Below, piece by piece: positions 1 to 11,686 of a stretch of 64,000 bases of DNA (its first letter is position 1; each line of letters starts with the position of its first letter). Position numbers and translations under genes: made by a program. Source of the DNA: Catenaria anguillulae PL171 (lineage: Eukaryota; Blastocladiomycota; Blastocladiomycetes; Blastocladiales; Catenariaceae); contig MCFL01000079.1 in assembly GCA_002102555.1 (NCBI GenBank), positions 1-64,000 of the forward strand, given 5' to 3'. The notes below the pieces were generated by a model. The model was not told the DNA's origin and did not search any database. It was given only the letters and a program-made list of their open reading frames with translations.

Positions 1-185
1 ATTCGTGTGACCCAAACTCGTTGGCAAAGAACATTATTGCCGATGGCGAGAAGAAGATTGTGATTTACGCGGGCAAGCGCATTGAGATTGGGCAAGAGAT
101 TACGTACGACTACAAGTTTGATTACGAGGATGACAAGATTGTGTGCTTGTGTGGGAGTAAGAATTGTCGCGGATATTTGAACTAG
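1..185 (+). CDS. SET1: SET1-type histone H3K4 methyltransferase, 3' end only (partial)
   Basis: The last 61 codons of a gene entering from the left edge. They read as the end of a SET domain followed by a post-SET motif: a CDPN segment, a KKIVIY strand, the active-site stretch EITYDYKF, then C-L-C-G-x4-C-R-G and the terminal Leu-Asn typical of Set1/MLL proteins. The three post-SET cysteines that bind zinc next to the active site are present. Set1 is the catalytic subunit of COMPASS and methylates H3 lysine 4 in the nucleus. The final residues fit the Set1/MLL class better than SET2 or Suv39 enzymes. Only the C-terminus is visible, so N-terminal RRM and n-SET domains cannot be judged. Stop at 183-185. 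Confidence 0.9.
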   Translation, partial: SCDPNSLAKNIIADGEKKIVIYAGKRIEIGQEITYDYKFDYEDDKIVCLCGSKNCRGYLN

Positions 186-1717
186 GGTGGGTGGGTTTAT
201 GGTTTCTTTTTTAGGGGGCATTTTGTATGTACTTGAGTAATTGATTGGTCAGTCCTTGCTGAATGGTTGATAACCCGTGGAAACTGCAGAGATGGGCAAT
301 GCAATCGTCTCTATGTACCTCCAGCTTGGACACGGACCCGAAGAGGGATGACACAAGTAGTGTAAGAGCACGTTCAATCATGCATGTAAATACGTACCGA
401 CTTCTTACCGGCCACGCATACCAAAAGCTGGATCAGTTTGAAAGTGAGGTAATGATCGACCCAGTACATAGCTAGCCTCGACGTGCAGTACAAATTCATT
501 GAGTGAGCGGCTTCTCGATGCCTCGATCGCGATCCACACGCGAGAAAGTTAACGTTGTCTCGCACGTGCCTTACACCGAAACGCAATCAATGGCCACGAG
601 GGGCAATCTCACGCCACATTTATTGCGTAGCGTCACACCGGAATGCACCGCTGAAAGGTCACGAGTTCAATTTTGTGGCCCTCACCATTCAAGCGGTCCC
701 TTTCTGCCTGCTTCCTGCTTTCACTTCGCAAACTTAAGTGGTCACGTCACAAACAGAGAGAAAATGCAAATGCATAGTGCCCGAGGCTCGCAATCCCAGA
801 GAAAACGGAAGTCGGTTGAGTCGGCCGGAATTGGATTGAGTCAAGCGGATTGTAGGTGGGTACACCAAAACCACTCGCTCATCATGCAAGGTGAGGCAAC
901 CAGTTGTGGCTGCATCTCCGACTCTTCCGGCAAACTGCGGCGCTGGATTCAGCAAGCCGATAAATGAATTATCGCTTTGCGATGCACCTGTTGGTTGGGA
1001 TGATGCGCTAATTTTATCATGCTCTGAGTAAGGTTGATTGGCAACTTTTTTATTCCTAAAAGGGGAAAATTCCGGCAATTCCGTGCGGCGGTGGTGGCAT
1101 GAACACATGGCGTTGAGACATGATGATCACATCTCCAGTGTCATCATTTTTCGCTCACGTACACAACAGCAACGCTTCTGTATTTGCAAGCAAGGTGTCG
1201 TTGTTGTCTCGACCCGCCGGCCGGCAAACCCACTCTCAAACGCCGCATGACCTCTTCACCCGAATTTCATTCAACCGCACAACACTAAATAGTGCTGACC
1301 CTTCTTTTGGCGCACGCGCGGAAACCGACTGCGAGCACACCAGGGCTATGGCCATGTGGCCCAAGTCATATTGGGGTCGCATGCGCCATCTGTGAATGCC
1401 GCCATATCCCGCAAGACGGACCGGCAGATACCGGATAAAGCGACTGAAAATGCAGCATGACAGCTTCCAATGGGGTTCACCTCGCTCCACGGTGGAACAA
1501 AATACTTGGCTCGCTTGGGTGACCGTTGAGAGACTCTGGGCCAGTACAAAGGCAAAGCGGATCCCCACTCTGCCGCACACCTCTTCAAGTGTCGCTCTTT
1601 ACGTCGCAGCCGTGCTTGTGCTCCTCCAAACCTCGCCCTTCATTCACCTGTTGTTGCTTGGGCACACACGCACCGTTGCTCGATTGATTGCCCTCTATCC
1701 AATTGTATCCTCACACT
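186..1717. other. Intergenic, no supported gene
   Basis: About 1.5 kb between the SET1 end and the POT transporter. Open frames on both strands are short, overlap each other and show no recognisable motif or plausible splice chain. Presumably it holds the SET1 3' UTR and the transporter promoter. Confidence 0.5.
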
Positions 1718-3550
1718 ATGACCGAAAAGACCATCGCAGTCACCTCCGAGGTGGAACTCAACACCGTCGACCTGCTCAAGGTACGTACACACCGCTTGTC
1801 TCGCTCTCTCACATCATGTGTACTTGAACACTCACGCTCTCTCGTGCCCACCACCGTCAACAGGCAGAGTACGAAGAAACCGAGGGCCTGACCGAAAAGG
1901 AAAAGGCACTCCTGGAAAAGGAACGCCGGATCAATGCCGACCTCGACAAGCGTCTCGCGGCAAACCCGAACGCCCTTCCTCGCGCCGTGTACTTTATCTT
2001 GCCCAACGAGTTTGGCGAGCGGTTCACCTTCTACGGTATCTCTGCCCTCGTCAACCGGTATCTCCAAGTCATCATCAACGACCCCGTCCACGGCAAGGTC
2101 CACGCCAAGGAGCTCACACACTACTGGAAGCTCTTCACCTACTTTTTCCCGCTCGTCGGCGCTGCCATCTCGGACAGTTTCCTCGGCAAGTACAAGACCA
2201 TTGTCTATCTGTCGGCCGTCTACCTCATTGTATGTGTCCTGCTGCTCCTCTCAAGCCGTTCTAGTGATCCTCTGTGTCACGCTTCTTGCCTCTCCCCCTC
2301 ACTCATGTCATTTGCCTGCTATTTCATAACAGGGCATCATCGTTCTCGTCATCACCTCGATCCCCAAGTTCCGCACGCTCGTTAGTGCCTCAATCGGCTT
2401 GTATTTGATTGCATTTGGAACCGGTGGCATCAAGCCTTGCGTCGGCCCTCATGGCGGCGACCAGTTCCTCAAGGTTCAAGTCGACGGAATTCGCCGTTTT
2501 TTTGCGTTCTTCTATGTTTCCATCAATCTCGGTGCTCTCCTGACCGGCTTCGTTACCCCACCGTTGGCCACGTCCTTTGGATGCAACGGGGAGGAGCGCT
2601 GCTACACTGCCGCGTTTTCGTTGCCCGCTGCCGTCTTCTTTGTCGCCTACATGCTCTTTGTCTACGGCCACAAGTACTACCGTGTCGTTCCGCCCACTGG
2701 TACCTTTATCCCGGCTCGTATGGCTGTCGTGATTGGTCGGTCCATCGTCCGGTACTTTGCTGGCGCTCGTCCGGCCCCTGGCGCGTCCTTCTTCACGCTC
2801 GCGTCGGATGCCTACGGTGAGCAATTTACTACCGAGACGGGCGAGTTCTTGCGCATGTTCCTGCAAATCGTCCCGCTGTCGTTTGTGTGGATGGTTTATG
2901 ATCAGCAGTCGACCGAGTGGCAGAACCAGTATGATCGCATGAACCAGTACTTTGGCTCGCTCTACCTGTCGCCCGAGGTCTTCATTGCCATTGTCAACCC
3001 TTGCCTGGTCGTCCCGATGGTCGCCATTTTGTCCAGCTACGTCTACCCCTTCTTGGACAAGCGCGGCATCGCCTGCACGTCCCTCCGTCGCATGGCTCTG
3101 GGGTCCATCCTCGTCATGATCGGTTTCATCCTCTCGGGCTTTGTCCAATCCTCGGTCCTTGCCAACTTTGACGGCGAGCTCGACAAGTCTGGCCAGCAGA
3201 TCCCTGGCTCCTGCAAGAACTGTGTCCACGGCGGCTGGCAAATCCCCCAATGGTTCATTCTTTCGCTCGGCGAATCCATGTTCTCACCCACTGGTAACGA
3301 GTTCTCATACACCCAAGTCGGCAAGGCTACCCGTGCCATGTCGTCCTCCTTCTGGCTCTTGCTCGTCGCCATGGGCAACTTCTACGTAGTCTGGTTCGAA
3401 GGCGTTGTCGGCGAGGCCACCTGGGCCATCAACGAAAACGGTGACACCAAGCCGGCCAAGTACTACGTCTACTCTGCCATTTGCGCCGCTGCCATCCTCT
3501 GGTTTGTCGGTATGGCCATGCGCTTCAAGTACCGCCCGGGCACCATGTAA
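1718..3550 (+). CDS. PTR2: Proton-dependent oligopeptide transporter (POT/PTR2 family)
   Basis: Three exons, 1718-1780, 1864-2229 and 2333-3550, in phase 0 throughout and encoding about 548 residues. The first intron begins GTACGT and ends CAACAG; the second begins GTATGT and ends ATAACAG. After a charged N-terminal tail (about 60 residues) comes the POT signature: an NEFGERFTFYG segment in TM1, then D-S-F-L-G-K-Y in the TM2-3 loop, and FGTGGIKP with following HGGDQF in TM5. About twelve hydrophobic segments follow, with a long extracellular loop before the last ones. These proteins import di- and tripeptides (some carry nitrate or other solutes) with protons across the plasma membrane. Length and motifs match fungal PTR2. 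Substrate is inferred from family only. Confidence 0.93.
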
Positions 3551-4738
3551 AGTATTGGATTGTTTGTCGTCCCCATCGTCGTGGTCTGTGGTCGTCTGCC
3601 CCCTGCTTGTAAACTGTCAAGTATTCACCCACCCCTTGTACACATTTTTGGTTCTTATTTACATACACGTCCCGCATTGCTTTTCGAACGTGACATTTGT
3701 ACACCCACTGGCAAGCTGATCGCTCGCTGATGGCAGCATGAGTGTCAGTTCCGGCCGTGTGGAGGTAGCAACTTAACTTGAGCCAAGGTACCCCTTATTC
3801 TGCTCGTTCCACGCCACACCCGCTGCCGCTGGCCCGCTGGCAACCAATCTGCCCCGAACATGGGCCTCACCCGGCCATCATCATGCATACGCCACTGCCA
3901 CGGATTCGAATCTGAATCTGGCGGACGCCATCATGCTCCAGTACGCCGATTCATTCGTCACACGGTCGATCCAATCCGATCCGATCGCGTCTCAACGCCG
4001 CCGCTGTTGTCTGTGTGTCTCTCTGTCTCTCTGTCTCTGTCTGTGTCTCTCTGTCTCGCGCAACCGGAAACTTATGTATTTGTTACTTATAACTGTCTCG
4101 CACGACCCGCCTCATTGCCTCTCATGATAGTTCCCCCAATCCTGCTTGCTATGGCCAACAATCCGCCGACCCTACCTCAGTCTCAACCGCCAAACACTCA
4201 AGTCTCTCTGTCGCCAAGATCATGCGTTCACCAAACACATTCTCAACGTGGTAATCCTGACGGAGGGTTCTCGCCCTGTCTGGTCCTTCGACTCACGCCG
4301 CTGCCTCGCTATCGCACACAATTTGCCCCCCCCCCCCCCCCCCCATCGGTCTCTACCGAGGATTCGGATCACACGCACAGACTGTCTCCGGTGGCTCTCG
4401 GCGCTAGACCCGCCCAGCTATGGCGCTGAGCACGAAAATGCCTGACCATGTACTCGACATACGATCCAAAACCGGGCACGCGGCTGCATTAGTTTGGACG
4501 GCCATCATGCCCCAGCAGCAGTAGCCAAACCAACACCAGGGCCATGTTGGGCACGACACGCATCATTACGGCGGACATCCAGTCCTCACCAACGACTCTC
4601 TCCTCATGAATGTACATATGTCCCCTCCTTGACCAGTAGATTGCTGTCCTCGCTCACCGTCGTCCACCTCGTTCATCTCGCCCTGCTCTGTAGCGCGCGG
4701 TGCGCAATATCATCCACGAGGAGCTCGGTGGCCAGAAT
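3551..4738. other. Intergenic with CT-rich microsatellite and long C run
   Basis: No gene supported. Contains a degenerate CTCTCTGT-type microsatellite near 4011-4062 and an uninterrupted run of about 19 C at 4326-4344. An acceptor-like CTCTGTAG just before 4694 is followed by an open frame running into the Crypton ATG, so an upstream exon of that gene may lie here. Confidence 0.5.
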
Positions 4739-7534
4739 ATGGCCACCATGACGAGCAAAGACGTTCAAGCCCTCCGTACCCGTGTCAACGGCCGTATCAT
4801 TGCCCCCATTCCGGATGGCCCGAAACGGGTCGCGTACCTCAAGGCCGCCGTTACGACGGTGTCCTGGACTCGACACAGGTCAATGTCCGTAAACGTGTAG
4901 TTCCTGCTTTTCATCGCACTTCAAGTGCATTCCTCCAATCTGACCTACTGAGCGTCACTGACCAAACTGAACCATTTTGTGTCACTCTCCAGGGCGCATG
5001 CCGAGTACGGGCTGACGCTCCTCGCGTTTCAGCAATGGGCCTTTGTCGAGTACGGCATTTACGCCGACTTGAAGCACGAGACGTACCCTTCCTCGATTGT
5101 CGCCAACTACATCAGTATGCTACTGCCGTTCCGCCTGCCAACCCAGCTCAAGTTCCACTGTTCTGACTTTCTCTCCACTTCATCCTTTGTTCCCTCAGCC
5201 TGGCGCTGGGGTAAAGGGCAACGTGCTCGCTCTACTCTCGACAAGTTCCTGTGTGCCTTCAGTGCTTTTCACAAGCACGGCAACCACGATCGCATCGTCT
5301 ACGACGTCAAACCCGGCACGCGGCCCTACGTCACCCCAGACGGCCAGCACGCCTGCCACATGTGGGGCGATGTGTTGAGCTCGGCCCAGGTCAAAGTGTG
5401 TCCATGTTTTCTGCTTCTTGATCGCACCCAGCCATTTTTTCTCTGTGCCCTGTACGCTCATGCTAACATGGACATTTGCATGAACAGACGAGCATCCGCT
5501 CCGCCAACGAAAGGATCACAGAGGCCCACCGGGAGCAGCGGGCACCATCCTTTGGGGAGCTCTCGCAAGTCGAGTCCATGTTCCACCGGTGCCATGAGCT
5601 CGAGAAGAATGTGGCCATGTACGCCAGCCGCACTTTCGCCTTCCGGCAGGCGTTCCTCATTTCGGTTGGCGCATGTTTGCGCCGTGACGAGCTCGTCAAC
5701 TTGCGTGTTGGCGACGTCAAGTTTCCCGACGACCCCGTCGACCCAAGCAAGTGGCTGCTCGATGCCGACGGCCTGCCGCCGTACCTCGAGTTGACGGTGC
5801 GGCGCTCAAAGACAAGCGACCGGCCAGCGACCGTGACGGTGTTCCGCAACGCCATTCCAGGCAATGCGCACCTTTGCCCTGTCTTGGCCATACTCGTCAC
5901 GATTCGCGCCTTCTATGGCGAGGCCGCGACGGTTGAACAGGCCGCCAAGTGCATGCTGCCCGTGATTCCCAAGCACATTGGGCACACGTTGACGTGGGAG
6001 CCGTGGTCGGTCGAGGGGTACTCGGATTTCTTCCAGGTATGTTGTCGCTTCTTTCGCCTCATGTGCACATCGAGCTTGAACTTGTGTGCTAACGAGCCTG
6101 GCCATTTAGGAGTACATTCTGCTCACGTTCAGGCCAACCAAAAATGACGTGCTCATTGCCAAGCGGTACTTCGAGTCCGTTGGTGAGCCCAACATCATCT
6201 CGACCAAGATGACGGACGGCGAGTTTGATGCATTCAAGGCCACCACGCTCCGTTTCCGCGAGGTCGCCAAGCTCGAATCCGCCGCCAACCCTCCCGCCCA
6301 GCCTCCCTCCCGCGTCGACGCTACCACGGGCAAGCGCGCGCGCAAGATCAAGGGCAAGGAGCATTTCGCCCACGAGATTGTCTTGTACTTGCAGCGCCTT
6401 CGCCGCCTCATGCCGTCGTGGGAAAATCAGTACCTGACGGCAGAAGAGCGCGAGGCAATCGGCGAATACGGCAAGATTTTCACCTTCGAGAATCCGGGGT
6501 ACAAGACGCATTCCGTGCGCCGTTTTCCCGCGCAGCTCGCCGCTCGGGCAGGCATGGCCAATGACGAGTTGATGGTTTGGGGCCGATGGGAGCCCGATGC
6601 CGTATACCGCTACATTGAGGAGGCTCGGATTCAGCAACGCAAGATGCAGGCGTCCAAGGCAATTGACCTTGTCAGGGTCAAGTGGATGATTGGCAAGCCG
6701 TACGGTGAGGAGGGATTGCGTGAGGCCTTGGTTGAGTACTTGCAGGCATTGGCGGTGGCGACGGCGTTTCTGCAAAGTTTGTCGCTGCCCTTGGTCCGGC
6801 AACTCAGGCTGACCAGTGCAAAGATGAACGAGCAGCTCTCGTCGACGGGCATTCTCTCGTACACGGACCTTGCCAGGTTCATGGAGTTTTCCTGCCGCCA
6901 CTTTGCTGAGCTTGAGGCCGCCATCCAACGCTCCGAGTACCTGGTTGATCACGATTCCCTTGGTGTGCCTGGTATTCACCCCATGGCCGACCCGTCCGGC
7001 CGCTTTGCCCTCAACCGCGACCCCAACATCGCCACTTTTGCACCGACAACCACGACATTTGTGTCGGACGATGGTGCGCCCGATGGTCGCGTCGTACTCG
7101 CTCAAGACTGCCTTGTCTTGATGCCGCAAGGTGCCGACCCGTCTTCTGGCGCCTCTCAACCCGCGGCCGCGTTGCCCCAACGGTCGTCGACGTCAGCGGC
7201 CAGCTCATCCCGCGACGAGCCCAGCATCATCATCACTTCACCCTTCCCGTCTCCTCCACCCCATGCGCGAACTCGCAAGTGCATGCTGCGTGTATTCTGT
7301 CGGCTTTGCAAACGGCCTTTGCCAGGTGACTCGCGACTGGTGGATGGAGCGGACGAGCATCTACAACGCCAACGGCACACAGCATTAAGCGGACGCGTGC
7401 CCCGACATGGCCGGCAACATTGCACAAGCAGAGGTTTCGGTGGCATGGCTTGTGCTGGCGCAATCGAGCGCCCCGCGCGTTCGATGCGACGTACGTGGAA
7501 GACCCAATGCTTGCCGCCAGGGTGCTTGCCCTGA
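4739..7534 (+). CDS. Crypton-like tyrosine recombinase (DNA transposon), tail eroded
   Basis: Five exons fit in phase: 4739-4878, 4993-5114, 5199-5395, 5488-6036 and 6110 onward. The exon 4 product carries the first catalytic Arg in GACLRRDELVNL and a Lys in VRRSK. Exon 5 carries the H-x-x-R box (THSVRR), the Trp of WGRW and the nucleophile Tyr in AVYRYI, so the R-K-HxxR-W-Y set of a tyrosine recombinase is complete. No reverse transcriptase is nearby, which favours a Crypton over a DIRS element. Downstream of 7320 the sequence still looks coding (a W-W-M-E-R segment reminiscent of the GCR1_C DNA-binding domain, and a stretch ending at 7685), but it is split over frames with in-frame stops, so the tail appears decayed. 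The recombinase core could still be intact or domesticated. The true start may lie upstream of 4694. Confidence 0.75.
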
Positions 7535-7685
7535 CAAAGGAGCCCGCGGCCTTGTGACTGACCAAGTGGACCGCTGTCCAGCGCGAGCGTGCCGCGATCG
7601 ATTGGGTCAAGGCGGACGTTGCGAGACACGTCATTGACAAATTGGATGGGCCGTTCGAGGACATGATTACGTTGTGCGAGTCCTA
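7316..7685 (+). pseudogene. Decayed C-terminal part of the Crypton-like gene
   Basis: Continuation of the preceding recombinase. A segment near 7326-7385 reads V-T-R-D-W-W-M-E-R and then stops. Coding-like sequence resumes in another frame (F-D-A-T-Y-V-E-D-P near 7480-7510), is interrupted by TGA at 7555-7557, and runs on in that frame to TAA near 7684. Position and aromatic/Arg-rich composition fit the GCR1_C-like DNA-binding domain that follows the recombinase in many Cryptons, but the match is weak by eye. An unrecognised intron could explain one of the breaks, not all of them. Confidence 0.4.
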
Positions 7686-8164
7686 AATGGATGTGAATGG
7701 CGAGCAAGTCACGCCGCTGCCGCTCGACACGTGCGATCAACTCGTCAAGGCGCGGGTGGGCCACAACTAAGGCAGAGACGAGATACAAGATGGCGGCGGC
7801 GAGGCCGACGATCCTTTGCAGTGGGATGCAAACGACGACAGGCACGCGCGGGGCAATTTCCCCAGTCAACCAACGGTTGGTGGTTTGGGTGGAGGATGAG
7901 CCGGGATGGAAGAGCAAAGAATTGTCCTGATTTTGTAAAGTGTATGTACAAATGATTTGGGACAAGATTGAGACAACAACAAGTAAACTTTAGCAAATGA
8001 AAGTGCATGGGTGAATGGGTGTCGCGTGAAAAAGAGCCGACCACGACAACGGTGAGATATGGCGTGCAAATGTGAAAGAGTGGAAGGAGCGAATCAAGTC
8101 GACCATCCATGGCAGATGGCAAGGGAATGTAGAAGAACACACTCACGGGGCTACGTTCACAAAC

Positions 8165-9274
8165 TTAGACGGACGCGCCAAACACCATAGCGACCGCGAC
8201 CAACGCTGCCGCAACCATGGCCACCACCTGACCCAAGAGCGCAGAAGCAGGCGCAGCTCCTGACGCGGTTGACCCTTGGGCCACCACGGTGGTCTGGGGA
8301 TTGGCCGTTCCCAACACGAGCTCGCCGTCGGCCTTGACAAACCCGTCGCCGCACATGCCATTGACGTCCTTGATCATCTGGTCAAGTTGCTTACCAAACT
8401 CGTCGGCCTCAGACTTGGCCATGGTTTGCATGATGGGGAGCAACTTCTTCTTTGCGTAAATGGCCATTTGCGACGTTTGCATGGCCATGCACGGCGTGCA
8501 CGCCTCGGCCTTGGGCACTTGCTTCCACGCGGTGGCGTTGGGCATCATGATTTGCGAAAGCGAGCTTGCGCCATTGGCAACGCCGGGAAGCATGTTAGCC
8601 ATGGGGTCGGCCGCGGGCGTCTTGGGCGAGGTGGCGGCCGGGTTGTCAATGGGCATGATGGTAAAGTCGGTGGGGCTGATGAGCTTGTACTTTTTCGACA
8701 ACTGAATCGACTGCACAGAGCAAAGCTGGCCGTCGCCCGCGGGCGCCTTTGTGTCCTTGACACACATGAGGTCCTTGGCAAAGTACATGGTGTCCTTGAG
8801 CAACACCTTGACTGAGCCTTCGGTTCCGGGGGCAATCGACATGTTTGCAGACTTGAGCGACTCAGACGAAAGCATGCCCGCGCACCCATCCACGAGCGTG
8901 GCCGACGAGTTGCGGAACGTGGCGTTGCACGTGTCGCCGCACATGTTGCGCACAACGGTCGTGATGCCGTCATAGTACTTGTCAAGATTGTCGGCGGTCG
9001 CGAGCAGCATCGAGTCGGTGATGAGCTGCCCAAAGCACTTGTCGGCAGACAGGGCCATGGCGGCGGCACCGCAGGCAATCATGGCCGGGTCCATTTGGCC
9101 GCCGGTTCCGGCTCCAGGGCCTGCGGTGGCACCGGGAGCGGGCGCTGGGCGGGTGGATGTGGGCGTAGCGGCCGATGAGGAGGGCGCGGGCTGTTGCGGG
9201 ATGGCGTGCACGGAGGAGGAGGCCGAGAGAAGGGCCGCGAGGAGGGCCAAGATGGCGAGATTGGGTGAATGCAT
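8165..9274 (-). CDS. Secreted Cys-containing protein, probably GPI-anchored
   Basis: Single exon, 369 residues. The N-terminus has a short leader with a 15-residue hydrophobic core ending SVHA, a good signal peptidase site. A Pro/Ala/Ser/Thr linker follows to about residue 57. The middle region has paired cysteines (for example M-C-G-D-T-C and E-A-C-T-P-C) and several N-x-S/T sequons. A small-residue stretch, STASGAAPAS, precedes a C-terminal hydrophobic tail (LLGQVVAMVAAALVAVAMVF) with nothing charged after it. That is the architecture of a GPI-anchored cell-wall or plasma-membrane protein. The family is not recognised and no enzymatic motif is visible. A role at the cell surface is inferred from the targeting signals alone. 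Confidence 0.75.
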   Translation of the reverse strand: MHSPNLAILALLAALLSASSSVHAIPQQPAPSSSAATPTSTRPAPAPGATAGPGAGTGGQMDPAMIACGAAAMALSADKCFGQLITDSMLLATADNLDKYYDGITTVVRNMCGDTCNATFRNSSATLVDGCAGMLSSESLKSANMSIAPGTEGSVKVLLKDTMYFAKDLMCVKDTKAPAGDGQLCSVQSIQLSKKYKLISPTDFTIMPIDNPAATSPKTPAADPMANMLPGVANGASSLSQIMMPNATAWKQVPKAEACTPCMAMQTSQMAIYAKKKLLPIMQTMAKSEADEFGKQLDQMIKDVNGMCGDGFVKADGELVLGTANPQTTVVAQGSTASGAAPASALLGQVVAMVAAALVAVAMVFGASV

Positions 9275-10148
9275 TGTGAAGTGTCGTGTTGCGAATGGAA
9301 TGCGGTGGGAAATGCTGGGTGTTGGTGGTAGAGTATTGAGGTTGGCAATTCAGTCAGTATGCACTCTGCGATGTTCGTCTTGTTCTGCAGTTGCTCATTC
9401 ATGTTAGTCCACTAACAGCCAACGGGTTCGCGTTGGCTTTTATGCGGATTTTTTTGGCTCACTGCTCATGAGTGGGGCATCTGCTGATGCTGAGTGGTGG
9501 CTGCGGCTCGGTGCTCGTTCCATGCTGCTGCCACGCATGTGCAAGTGGGTTGGTTCGGATGGCTGGGTTGCCCAAAGGGTCCATCCTGGGCTGGTGGGTG
9601 CGGAAGGATGGATCGCGGTCAATTTGAGCCGTGAGGGAACGGGACGCGACGCGTCGCTCGGAAACCCTGCCACCAGCCGCCACCAAGTTTGCATCATTGC
9701 CAAGCGTTTCTTGGCGATTTGCAATTGGACTGCATGCATTCGTTGCTCACCGGACCCTGGACCCTGGACCCTGCTCGTGGATGGGCATCCAAGTCACTGA
9801 GGGCCGGGTCACCTATCTCTCCTTCCGTCATCACAAGCTCTCAACCGCATCCCGGCGCTGGCGCTGACCACCAGGCTGCCCAAATCCATATCGCAGATTC
9901 AATGCTTTTAGCATTGCCTTTGATATTGCCATCATCGCACGCTCAAGTGCTTTCTGTCCAATCGTGCTCAAAGTTCCGCTGTCCCGTCTACTATTGCTCT
10001 GATCCGTTACTTACCGAATGCTCATCCCTCTCCACTCAACGATTGGATGACTACGCTCTTGACCTTACACACACATAATGGGCACTCTTCTCGTCCATTC
10101 CAAATCCCTGAGTTGTTTCTCCCTCTCACAGCCAACGCTCTTGTCCAA
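9275..10148. other. Intergenic, no supported gene
   Basis: Upstream side of the GPI-type gene and downstream side of the small Cys-rich candidate. Nothing recognisable beyond a short ACCCTGG(A/C) repetition near 9755-9775. Confidence 0.5.
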
Positions 10149-10447
10149 CTAGCCGTTGATGGTCCCCCACGAATCAATGCAATCGCGGCGGCACTGCCAG
10201 TCGCCATGGCAAACGGAAAGGCAACCATCGAGCCACTTGCGCAGCACTTGGGCGCGACACTCGTGGTCTTGTTGGCGACGGATTGAGCTATGTACATCTG
10301 GATCGCAAACGACAGATGATGAGCTCAGAGAAACATGAGGTGACATTGGAGAGCAGTGCGTCAGTTAACACGAGCAGGTTGGGGAGCGGCACTGATGGCA
10401 GCCTCAAGGGCAGAAAGCATCATGACGAAAATGGAGAAGGTGGGCAT
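10149..10447 (-). CDS. Candidate small secreted Cys-rich protein, two exons
   Basis: Exon 1 10447-10372 and exon 2 10297-10149, joined in phase 1 (donor GTGTTA, acceptor GATCCAG), give 74 residues. The N-terminus, MPTFSIFVMMLSALEAAISA, looks like a signal peptide. The mature part carries cysteines spaced C-11-C-3-C-5-C-3-C near the C-terminus. Size, leader and cysteine spacing resemble small secreted or effector-like fungal proteins. The donor site is weak and another acceptor is possible, so the model is tentative. Confidence 0.35.
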
Positions 10448-11204
10448 GGTCGTTTTTCAATGGTTTGGAAGGCAAACGAATCACGATGTACGATGTGGGT
10501 CGATGCCATGTTGAAGGCATATGGAAGGTGTCGACGAGCATACTCACACATTTGGCCATCAGCAGCGCGATGGATCCAGCGGAAAAGGTGCCAGGCACAC
10601 AAGATTCTGCACATTCACATTCGGATGAAGACTTTATTCCGGGCGGTATGTATGATATGTGGTGCGCTGAGACTCTCCCTGGACTAGGAGGGAAACTGGG
10701 TGGAGTGATGGATTATGCAGGCTGCGGATGTGCGTGAGACAGTCCCTTGGCTGAGCGACAAGCACATTTTTTCTGAATTGCATGAGTGAAACATGCATGA
10801 ATATGTTCTTGACACGCAGTATATGGTCTTGACATATATGGGCACATGTTTCTTGACTCGCCACCACGGCAACCCATGCTTTACTGGATGATTGAACAGA
10901 AAAGGTGCTTTCACAATAGAATTGTCTGCACATGAATGAAGCGGATCCGGACCTGTCGGTTATGTACACTTGCACCTCACTATTTCCGGTTGAGTCAAGC
11001 GCAATTCCTGCGCTGGGCATATACACCAGAGTGCTCATCATTCGTGCCAAAGTTCCACATTGACGAGGAACAGGGTACAGACAACTTGATCCGCTTGAAG
11101 TACTATCGCACCTCAGCGTCATCCCTGACTGCCTCAGCCATTCCTCAAAACTGTTCACACTGCCCCAGCGTAGCCTCTTTCCTGCCCATGCAAGGAATCA
11201 TGCC
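10448..11204. other. Intergenic, nothing recognised
   Basis: Short overlapping frames only. No splice chain or motif stands out. Confidence 0.45.
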
Positions 11205-11246
11205 CGTGACAAATCGGGCGGTAATTCCGGCTCTGAAAAGCAAGAT

Positions 11247-11317
11247 GAACCATTGGTGTAGTGGTAGCATATCACCCTTCCAAGGTGGCGGCTCGGGTTC
11301 GAACCCCGGATGGTTCA
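11247..11317 (+). tRNA. tRNA-Gly (TCC)
   Basis: 71-nt cloverleaf. Acceptor GAACCAT pairs with ATGGTTC, discriminator A. The D arm contains TAGTGGTAGCAT, the anticodon stem TCACC/GGTGG encloses loop CTTCCAA (anticodon TCC), and the T loop is TTCGAAC. No intron. The same gene occurs at 22074-22144 (opposite strand) and at 28854-28924. Confidence 0.95.
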
Positions 11318-11614
11318 AATTATCATCAGTTCTTTTGCATCTTGCTTTTGCTCTGGAGTCTCTGCTCCTCCTCGTTTTCCCACGCCGCATTTCGCGTTGG
11401 CGGCCACCTGCGACAGCGGCAACTTTGGTAGAACACTCATCAGGCAGGCCCAGCCACGGGATTTTGTGCCAGCTGCACATGCAAGATGCAACCAAGGACA
11501 TTCCGGCGTACTCCACGCACTTCAGCGAGCCAATACGGCCCACGATTCTTGGTCGCCAACTCGCTATAGCCGACGGGAAATCCCGGTCGATTTTTGACCC
11601 TTACAAACAACAAG

Positions 11615-11686
11615 GGGGCGTTGGCGCAACGGTAGCGCGTCTGACTCCAGATCAGAAGGTTGGGTGTTCGAATCACTCACGCCTCA
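11615..11686 (+). tRNA. tRNA-Trp (CCA)
   Basis: 72-nt cloverleaf. Acceptor GGGGCGT pairs with ACGCCTC (one G-U pair). Anticodon stem TCTGA/TCAGA encloses loop CTCCAGA (anticodon CCA). The T arm is GGGTG-TTCGAAT-CACTC. No intron. An identical-looking copy lies at 21675-21746 on the other strand. Confidence 0.95.

Noticed and set aside
2390-3250. 286-codon minus-strand frame opposite the POT transporter
   Set aside because: Antisense shadow of a strongly supported gene.
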